A stretch of 34,252 bases of DNA from Thermoplasmata archaeon (GTDB lineage: Archaea; Thermoplasmatota; Thermoplasmata; Lutacidiplasmatales; UBA184). Shown piece after piece: positions 29,395 through 34,252 of the stretch (position 1 is the first letter of the stretch; each line of letters begins with the position of its first letter). Location of the stretch: positions 1 to 34,252 of the forward strand of contig JASHVA010000054.1 in assembly GCA_030039715.1 (NCBI GenBank). The letters run 5' to 3'. A model generated the notes under the pieces. It ran no database searches and was not told where the DNA came from. It saw only the letters and a program-made list of their open reading frames with translations. The translations under genes and the position numbers were made by a program.

Positions 29395-30168
29395 TCACGG
29401 CGGCCGCGGGACGAATCCCACATGGGGGGCTCCGGCGCGCGTATCCTCCGTGACCACGAAACTCGGGAAGCCCGGGCGAACGCCCCGGACGATGACACCG
29501 ATGTCCTCCCGACGCACCGCGAACTCCATATCCACCATGCGCCGGATGCCAGGTGCGCACCCGACTCCGGGAGCGAGGATGCCGAGCCCGAGGTGCCCGA
29601 GCGTCCGCACGCGCTTGATCCCGTGGTAGTACAGTTTGAGCGCCTTCTCCGAACCGAGGAGGGTGTCGAACACCTCGAACGCGAAGTACTCGATGATCGG
29701 TTTCTTGCGCTGCCCCTTCGCCTCCCGTTCCGCGGCGACGACCTTCTTCAGCGCGAGCGTCTGCTTGATCGGGTCACCGTCCTCGTTGGCGAGATTGACC
29801 ACGTAGGCGGGCCCCCGGTCCTCGCCCACATAGTCGATCACCCGCACGCGCGTGTCGAATCGCCGGCGGGTCGCGAACCGGGTCAGCCGGGAGCGGAACA
29901 GGTGCGGCGAGTCCCGCGACGGGAGGACCGCGACGATCCCTCGCGACTGGTAGAGGAAGTTGAGGCAGGTCGGGGTCGTGAGGAGGTCGAGGTCCTCGAG
30001 TCCGACGGACTCGTCGATACTGAATACCGCCATGGTCCCGCGGGGGAATCCACCGCCCAAGATCCGGTCGAAATCCGGGATGCCGCTCGAGAAGCGGCCC
30101 TCCGGGTCCTCGATCGCGTCCCAACCCGCTTCGGTCTCCCTCGTCTCGTCGCGCGCCGGCATCGACAC
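29395..30168 (-). CDS. KaiC/RAD55-like protein with a lost Walker A motif
   Basis: 257 residues from GTG 30168 (ATG 30162 follows). The opening of a KaiC/RadA domain is clear: SSGIPDFDRILGGGFPRGTM (about 27-46). However, the P-loop that should follow (G-x-x-G-x-G-K-T) is replaced by VFSIDESVGLED (48-59), with no Lys and no Ser/Thr at the key position. The strand equivalent to Walker B is also not obvious. The rest is compatible with a RecA-like fold (IIEYFAFEVFDTLLG and LGHLGLGILAPGVGC). It probably cannot hydrolyse ATP and may act as a scaffold or inactive paralogue. The gene precedes a Roadblock gene. Confidence 0.8.
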   Translation of the reverse strand: MSMPARDETRETEAGWDAIEDPEGRFSSGIPDFDRILGGGFPRGTMAVFSIDESVGLEDLDLLTTPTCLNFLYQSRGIVAVLPSRDSPHLFRSRLTRFATRRRFDTRVRVIDYVGEDRGPAYVVNLANEDGDPIKQTLALKKVVAAEREAKGQRKKPIIEYFAFEVFDTLLGSEKALKLYYHGIKRVRTLGHLGLGILAPGVGCAPGIRRMVDMEFAVRREDIGVIVRGVRPGFPSFVVTEDTRAGAPHVGFVPRPP

Positions 30169-30185
30169 GGAATGGCGGCCGGGGG

Positions 30186-30195
30186 TTCATAGAAC
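30186..30195 (-). promoter_or_regulatory. TATA-like box of the KaiC-like/Roadblock operon
   Basis: GTTCTATGAA on the minus strand is centred about 22 nt before GTG 30168 and lies within a GGTTC-ATA-GAACC dyad (30184-30196), which could be an operator overlapping the promoter. Confidence 0.5.
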
Positions 30196-30222
30196 CGTGG
30201 GCCCGGAATCGCGGATTTTCTG

Positions 30223-30365
30223 ACGGTGAAGTGACCGTGTTTCCCGGTGGGCGAAAAGTAGGAATCGGTGGTCTCGCCGCGGGATCCGGAAGTCCGGACG
30301 CGAAATCCGGTAACCGGAACGACGGGTCGGCCGACAGAATTCTGTCCGCACCCGCGGCTTCCGGA
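30223..30365. repeat. Cluster of short palindromes in the gap upstream of the KaiC-like operon
   Basis: The intergenic region contains ACGGT-GAAGTG-ACCGT (30223-30238), TCCGGA at 30285-30290 and again at 30293-30298, TCCGGT-A-ACCGGA at 30306-30318, a 14-bp perfect palindrome GACAGAATTCTGTC at 30333-30346, and TCCGGA at 30360-30365. No gene is seen here. The layout resembles an array of dimeric-regulator binding sites, but TCCGGA is partly favoured by base composition. Confidence 0.45.
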
Positions 30366-30380
30366 GGCGGGTTCGGGAGC

Positions 30381-30971
30381 CTACGTCCGTCGCCCTCCGA
30401 GCTCCGGGTACCGAAAGCAGTCCCGCGTGTGGTCGTTCACCATCCCGACCGCCTGCATGTGCGCGTAGACGATCGTCGAGCCGACGAAGGAGAATCCGCG
30501 CCCTCGCAGGTCGGCGCTGAACTCGTCCGATTCCGGCGAGGTCGCCGGCACCTGGCGCCACGATCGCCACCGATTCTGTCGGGGCTCTCCCCCGACGAAC
30601 TGCCAACAGTAGTCGTCGAAGCCGCCGAACTCTCGCTGGACCGCGAGGAACGCCTTCGCGTTGTTCACGGCGGAGGCGATCTTCGCACGGTTGCGGATGA
30701 TGCCGGGGTCGCGGGCGAGCGCCCGCTGCTTCGCCGCAGTGTACCGGGCGACCTTTTCGGGCACGAAGTGGTCGAAGGCGCGCGCGTAGCCCGCCCGCCG
30801 GTGGAGGATCGTGGACCAGCTGAGGCCGGCCTGCGCGCCCTCGAGCATCAGGAACTCGAAGTGGAGACGGTCGTCGTGGACCGGGTTCCCCCACTCCCGA
30901 TCGTGGTACTCCCGCATCAGCGGGTCGTCCAACGAGGCCCAGGCGCAGCGCCGCCGCCGGTCACCGGCCAC
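30381..30971 (-). CDS. tag: DNA-3-methyladenine glycosylase I (TagI)
   Basis: A base-excision repair enzyme that removes 3-methyladenine. From GTG 30971 it has 196 residues. Zinc ligands C9, H23, H181 and C185 match the spacing of E. coli Tag (C-x13-H and H-x3-C). The substrate-binding Glu is E44 in LMLEGAQAGLSW, and the REYHDREWGNPVHDD and FVGSTIVYAHMQAVGMVNDH motifs are conserved. A longer upstream frame with a start at 31097 is rejected because a TATA-like GGAGTTATCG (30994-31003) is 22 nt before GTG 30971 and the extension would overlap the membrane protein gene. The family is more common in bacteria, so transfer is possible. Confidence 0.92.
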   Translation of the reverse strand: MAGDRRRRCAWASLDDPLMREYHDREWGNPVHDDRLHFEFLMLEGAQAGLSWSTILHRRAGYARAFDHFVPEKVARYTAAKQRALARDPGIIRNRAKIASAVNNAKAFLAVQREFGGFDDYCWQFVGGEPRQNRWRSWRQVPATSPESDEFSADLRGRGFSFVGSTIVYAHMQAVGMVNDHTRDCFRYPELGGRRT

Positions 30972-30993
30972 GGGAGCAGAGAGCTCGAACCGC

Positions 30994-31003
30994 CGATAAC
31001 TCC
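30994..31003 (-). promoter_or_regulatory. TATA-like box of tag
   Basis: GGAGTTATCG on the minus strand, 22 nt before GTG 30971. It decides the start in favour of the family-length protein. Confidence 0.5.
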
Positions 31004-31038
31004 GGTGGCCGCCCTCGCGCCCGGTGCCGCGGGCGAGG

Positions 31039-31620
31039 TCACGAGGGGAGCGGTGCGGGGGCGTCCTTCGGTCGGTCAAGGAACGCTCGCCGGACACCGA
31101 GCCCGCGGCCGACGAGCAAGCCGATGCTGACCCCGTAGACGAGGTCGAAGGCGATCAGGATCACGAGGGAGCCGACCGAGAGCGAGGTCGGGATCGCGAA
31201 CGACGCGAAGGCAGCGAGTCCGAACATCCAGATCTCGACCGCCACCCGGACCACAAAGAGGACGAGGGTGAGGACCGGAATGATGAGCGGCAGTCGATAG
31301 TAGACCGCCCCGCCCGCCCGCGTCTCGAACTTAACCCGGCGGCGGACGATCGGCTCGGCGACGAGCGCCGCTCCGACCACGATCGCCGCGTACGGCGCGA
31401 GGAGGGCGAGCCCGATCGGACCCCACGTGCCCCAGGCAACGTAGATCGTTGTCGCGGCGAAGAAGGCAAAGAGGAACATCGAGAAACCGCCGTACGCGAA
31501 GATCCGCGTCGGTCCGTACTGCGCGCCCTGCGCGAGCGCCACCGTCCGCCGGACCATGATGAGGACGATGATCGCGAGGACGACGAGGGCCGAGGTGTCG
31601 GCTTGGGAGAGCGAGGCCAC
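31039..31620 (-). CDS. Membrane protein similar to DUF1453/CcdC family
   Basis: 193 residues from GTG 31620. About six hydrophobic helices are visible (about 8-24, 43-62, 66-90, 110-130, 132-150 and 152-172). The segment VKFETRAGGAVYYRLPLIIP resembles DUF1453/CcdC-like proteins, whose role is not settled. It lacks a CxxC motif and any recognisable catalytic residue. The start is supported by a TATA-like box 22 nt upstream. Its 3' end lies 67 nt before the tag start. Confidence 0.7.
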   Translation of the reverse strand: MASLSQADTSALVVLAIIVLIMVRRTVALAQGAQYGPTRIFAYGGFSMFLFAFFAATTIYVAWGTWGPIGLALLAPYAAIVVGAALVAEPIVRRRVKFETRAGGAVYYRLPLIIPVLTLVLFVVRVAVEIWMFGLAAFASFAIPTSLSVGSLVILIAFDLVYGVSIGLLVGRGLGVRRAFLDRPKDAPAPLPS

Positions 31621-31642
31621 GAGCCCCGGTGTCCGTGACCCG

Positions 31643-31655
31643 CCTATACCTTCTA
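31643..31655 (-). promoter_or_regulatory. TATA-like box of the DUF1453-like gene
   Basis: TAGAAGGTATAGG on the minus strand is centred about 28 nt before GTG 31620, again at leaderless spacing. Confidence 0.6.
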
Positions 31656-31781
31656 CGGTGTCTCGCTCGGCGCCAGCTACTGTTCCCGGGCGAGGCTAGT
31701 GACCTCGCGTAACGGCGCGATTAACCCCTGTCGGGCCGTGGACGGGACGAGAGGGCCACGGCCCGCGGCCCCAGGAAAGAA

Positions 31782-32555
31782 ATGACGACCACCACGGTGC
31801 GGACTTCGTCCGGTCAGGTATCGGTGACGACGAGCGAGGCGGGCGGCGGTCGACCGTTTCTCGTCCTGCATGGGGGCGCGGGTCCGGCTTCGGTCGGCGC
31901 ATTTTCCGAGCAGCTGGCGAAGGGGGGCGATGCCCGCGTCATCGTTCCGGTGCATCCGGGATTCGCCGGAACGCCGAGGCCCGAGGGTCTCACGACGGTC
32001 CGCGGTCTCGCGGAGGTCTACGCCCGCCTGGCCGACGCGCTGCGGCTCGAGGACGTCACGGTCGTGGGGAATTCGATCGGAGGCTGGGTGGCGGCCGAGC
32101 TCGCGCTCCTCCAGAATCCTCGGATCGCCCGGAGCGTCCTCGTCGACGCGGGGGGCCTTGTGGTGCCGGGCGTCCCCGTGCTCGACGCGCTGAACCTGCC
32201 GCTGGCAGAGCTCATGGAGCGAAGCTATCGGCATCCCGAGCGGTTCCGGATCGATCCCACGAAGCTCTCCGAGTCCCAGCGAGCGGCCATCGCATCGAAC
32301 CGGGCGACCATGAAGATCTACCAGGGAGCTGAGTTGGCCGACCCGACGTTGCTCGGGCGTCTCCCCGCGATCCGGACCCCGACGCTCGTGGTCTGGGGCG
32401 GCGCCGACCGCATCTTTCCCCGCGAGCACGGGGAGGCCTACGCACGGGCGATCCGGGGGGCCCGCCTCGTCGTGATCGAGGAAGCGGGTCACTTGCCGCC
32501 GCTCGAGACGCCCGAGCTTCTGGTGCCGCTCGTCCGAACGTTCTCCGGGTCGTAG
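31782..32555 (+). CDS. Alpha/beta hydrolase, MhpC-like
   Basis: 257 residues from ATG 31782, which is preceded by purine-rich CAGGAAAG. The oxyanion motif LHGGAGPAS (about 29-37), the HPGFAGTPRPEG loop, the nucleophile motif GNSIGG with its typical W-V-A-A-E helix, WGGADRIFP for the acid and EAGHLPPLETPE for the catalytic His are all intact. This is the layout of meta-cleavage hydrolases and related esterases. The substrate is unknown. The gene is divergent from the DUF1453-like gene; no clear TATA box at leaderless distance is seen, although GCGATTAACC lies about 55 nt upstream. Confidence 0.88.
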   Translation: MTTTTVRTSSGQVSVTTSEAGGGRPFLVLHGGAGPASVGAFSEQLAKGGDARVIVPVHPGFAGTPRPEGLTTVRGLAEVYARLADALRLEDVTVVGNSIGGWVAAELALLQNPRIARSVLVDAGGLVVPGVPVLDALNLPLAELMERSYRHPERFRIDPTKLSESQRAAIASNRATMKIYQGAELADPTLLGRLPAIRTPTLVVWGGADRIFPREHGEAYARAIRGARLVVIEEAGHLPPLETPELLVPLVRTFSGS

Positions 32556-32586
32556 CGTCCCGCCCACGTGCGGCGCAGTGCCGGTC

Positions 32587-33882
32587 TTACGAACTCGAGG
32601 AGGGAGCGGAGGGGCGCTCTCCGAACGCGCGAAAGTCCCGCAGGCTGAGCAGCACCACGCCCGTCACGAAGATCCCGAGGGCCGCGACCGCGAAGGTGAT
32701 CCCCACGCCGTAACGCGCGATGAGTAAGCCACCCACGACCAATCCGGCCGGGATCGCGACGAAGGACCCGAAATCCCCGATCGACATCACGCGGCCAAGG
32801 ACGCGGCTCGGTACGGTCGCTTGCATCACCGAGTAGTAGATGGTGTTCCCGAAGCCGATCATGAGGCCGGAACCGAGCGCCGCGACGACCGACAGGCCAA
32901 GGTTGGACGAGACGGCGAGGAGCCCGTAAAGGGCTGCCTCGGCGACCACCGAGCTCCCCATCCAGAGGCCGGCGCGCCGCCGCGTCGAGAGTCGGCCCAC
33001 GATCAAGCCCCCCGCGGCGGTGCCGAGCGCGACCGCGCCCACTAGGTAGCCGAAGGCCGCCGCACTCCCCCCGAAGCGGGTCGTCGCGTAGACGACCAGG
33101 AATGGGCCGATGAACGCAGAGAGGAAGTTCGAGGGCAGGTAGCCGAACGAGACCTCCGACAGCGTGCGATCGCCGAGTACGTACCGCATCCCTTCGGAGA
33201 AGTCGTCCCGGAACGACGTCCGCTCACGGGCGGCTTCGCGCGGGAGGCTACCCAACGCGCCCGCGATCTGGAGGATAAAGATCGCCGAAAGCGCATAGGT
33301 CACCGCGTTGATCCCGAGGCCCCACACCGCTCCGAACAACGCGACGACGATGCCTCCGGCTGCGGAGCCGATGCTACGGGCGGCCCCGCCGCTCGAGTAG
33401 AGGAGGCCGTTCGCGTCCTCGAGCGACGTCGGGTCCACAAGCCGGGGGAGGATCGCCTGGCTGGCCGGTGTGAAAAGCGCAGAGAAGCTCTCCACGACCA
33501 CCATGACTCCGAGGACCAGCACGAGGGAGAACCCGAGGAGGTAGAGCGCCACCGCAAGGACGGCCATTCCCGCCATCCGGGTGAGGTCGGCGGTGACCAT
33601 CAGGGAACGACGGTTGTACCGGTCCGCGATCACGCCCGCGGCGAGACCGAGCACGATGCCCGGACCGATCTCGACGAGGCCCACATACGCGACATCGAGG
33701 GAGCTTTGCGTGTAGTGGTAGACGATCCAGCTGACGGCCACGATCGAGATTGCCGCCCCAAAGGTGGACGCCGCGCTCGACGAGAACAGGTGCCGGAATC
33801 CGGGGTACAGAAGCGAGTGGCCGATCCCATGCGGGGGCACGGGCGGCGGCGACGCGGGCGGTGTCGGAGTCGAACCGGGCAT
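32587..33882 (-). CDS. MFS transporter, 12-helix, enterobactin-exporter-like (MFS_3)
   Basis: 431 residues from ATG 33882. After a proline-rich N-terminus (1-20) and the typical FRHLFSSSAASTFGAAISIV first helix, the MFS motif A equivalent ADRYNRRSLMVTADLTRMAG is present between helices 2 and 3, followed by FSALFTPASQAILPRLVDPT, characteristic of EntS-like exporters. A second motif A-like GRLSTRRRAGL occurs after helix 8. The transporter probably exports a small metabolite or drug. It is convergent with the hydrolase gene. A TATA-like box is 30 nt upstream. Confidence 0.9.
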   Translation of the reverse strand: MPGSTPTPPASPPPVPPHGIGHSLLYPGFRHLFSSSAASTFGAAISIVAVSWIVYHYTQSSLDVAYVGLVEIGPGIVLGLAAGVIADRYNRRSLMVTADLTRMAGMAVLAVALYLLGFSLVLVLGVMVVVESFSALFTPASQAILPRLVDPTSLEDANGLLYSSGGAARSIGSAAGGIVVALFGAVWGLGINAVTYALSAIFILQIAGALGSLPREAARERTSFRDDFSEGMRYVLGDRTLSEVSFGYLPSNFLSAFIGPFLVVYATTRFGGSAAAFGYLVGAVALGTAAGGLIVGRLSTRRRAGLWMGSSVVAEAALYGLLAVSSNLGLSVVAALGSGLMIGFGNTIYYSVMQATVPSRVLGRVMSIGDFGSFVAIPAGLVVGGLLIARYGVGITFAVAALGIFVTGVVLLSLRDFRAFGERPSAPSSSS

Positions 33883-33912
33883 GGTCGGGTGGAGAGAGAC
33901 CCGAGCGCCGGC

Positions 33913-33922
33913 GAGTTATAGG
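33913..33922 (-). promoter_or_regulatory. TATA-like box of the MFS_3 transporter gene
   Basis: CCTATAACTC on the minus strand, 30 nt before ATG 33882. Confidence 0.6.
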
Positions 33923-34012
33923 CCCCGTCCTCGAGGGCGGACGACCGGCGGAGCCGCGGCGCCCCGGAACGAGCGTCCGGTCGGAAGCGTCCCGGGTTCT
34001 TGGTGCCCGCAC

Positions 34013-34022
34013 CGCTTATCGG
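34013..34022 (+). promoter_or_regulatory. TATA-like box of the gene at the right edge
   Basis: CGCTTATCGG ends 24 nt before ATG 34047, the spacing seen at other leaderless starts. It supports the truncated frame as a real gene. Confidence 0.5.
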
Positions 34023-34046
34023 AAGAGCCGGCTACGACTCGGCCGG

Positions 34047-34252
34047 ATGGCGACCCCTTCCCGGACCTCCGCGCTTCCGTCGCTGATGGGCAGCACGGTT
34101 CGGAGGTCGTTCTCGGTCGGCAAGGTAAATCTGGTCATCGCCACCGCCGTGAGCCTCTTCTGGGGTTCGCTCCTGAGTCTGGCTTCGGGGACGACGTTCA
34201 CCACCACGGTGCCGCTCCTGATCCCGCTGCTCGGAACGATCGGGGCGGTCGG
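34047..34252 (+). CDS. N-terminus of a membrane protein (cut by window end)
   Basis: The frame opens at ATG 34047 and stays open for 68 codons to the end of the window. A polar start (about 1-27, MATPSRTSALPSLMGS and a short basic stretch) is followed by a first hydrophobic helix (about 28-48, VNLVIATAVSLFWGSLLSLA) and, after TTFTTT, the beginning of a second (VPLLIPLLGTIGAV). The rest lies outside. No family can be named from so little sequence. The opposite strand carries a short open frame that is judged a shadow. Confidence 0.6.
   Translation, partial: MATPSRTSALPSLMGSTVRRSFSVGKVNLVIATAVSLFWGSLLSLASGTTFTTTVPLLIPLLGTIGAV

Noticed and set aside
26921-29629. A long plus-strand open frame over the thermopsin-like gene
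   Set aside because: The frame is Arg/Gly/Glu-rich without known motifs and lies opposite a protein with a thermopsin signature and zinc ribbons.
30972-31097. N-terminal extension of the tag gene to 31097
   Set aside because: The extension overlaps the membrane protein gene, is not conserved in Tag, and places the start upstream of a TATA-like box at the right distance from GTG 30971.

Overview
The window is a very GC-rich, gene-dense stretch of an archaeal chromosome, truncated inside a gene at both ends. Archaeal markers are a type II glyceraldehyde-3-phosphate dehydrogenase, the RNA polymerase subunit Rpo7 (E'), Spt4, a GTP-dependent dephospho-CoA kinase of the DUF359 family, a thermopsin-family protease and a tricorn-factor-F1-like proline iminopeptidase. 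Short AT-rich TATA-like boxes lie about 20-30 nt before many start codons, with no Shine-Dalgarno sequence between, so many transcripts are probably leaderless. The thermopsin-like protein, the Lrp-type and KaiC-like proteins and the B-type heme-copper oxidase together suggest a GC-rich, aerobic member of the Thermoplasmatota. That placement is an inference and was not checked by phylogeny. I recognised no tRNA, rRNA, CRISPR array, insertion sequence or integrase, and no gene-free stretch exceeds about 300 nt.

Layout. Positions 1-1040 hold the end of gap and an unusual ferredoxin. Positions 1070-2475 hold the information-processing cluster rpo7-spt4-dephospho-CoA kinase. Positions 2486-5216 hold a YCII-VOC fusion (minus), an Hsp20 chaperone, a zinc-ribbon helical protein, a small OB-fold protein and a membrane protein. 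Positions 5194-7907 hold a 14-helix MFS exporter divergent from a two-HTH Lrp-like regulator. Positions 7904-13393, all on the minus strand, hold a stand-alone cyclic-nucleotide-binding protein, a zinc-ribbon LURP-one/tubby-like protein, a DUF885 metallopeptidase, a two-helix membrane protein with a zinc module, and a nucleotidyltransferase paired with an unknown protein. Positions 13551-16537 hold a metallophosphoesterase, an SRPBCC protein and a proline iminopeptidase.

Positions 16566-19516 encode a B-type heme-copper oxidase in which subunit I is fused to a subunit II-like domain lacking every CuA ligand, followed by an overlapping small two-helix protein. Positions 19614-22379 hold a class III adenylate cyclase with TolB-like and TPR domains, then an HpcH/HpaI aldolase. 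Positions 22386-26865 hold a glycine-rich membrane protein, two alpha/beta hydrolases, a GrpB-like protein, a 41-residue zinc finger and a sarcosine-oxidase-like flavoprotein. Positions 26882-34252 hold the thermopsin-like protein with cytoplasmic zinc ribbons, a Roadblock/KaiC-like pair, 3-methyladenine DNA glycosylase I, a DUF1453-like membrane protein, a hydrolase, a 12-helix MFS transporter and the start of another membrane protein.

Themes. The cyclase and the cAMP-type receptor domain suggest cyclic-nucleotide signalling. The CuA-less oxidase suggests a terminal oxidase fed by quinol or by an unusual donor. Several proteins carry double-CxxC zinc ribbons joined to membrane or helical parts. 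The nucleotidyltransferase pair and the KaiC-like/Roadblock pair are the best candidates for undescribed two-gene modules.
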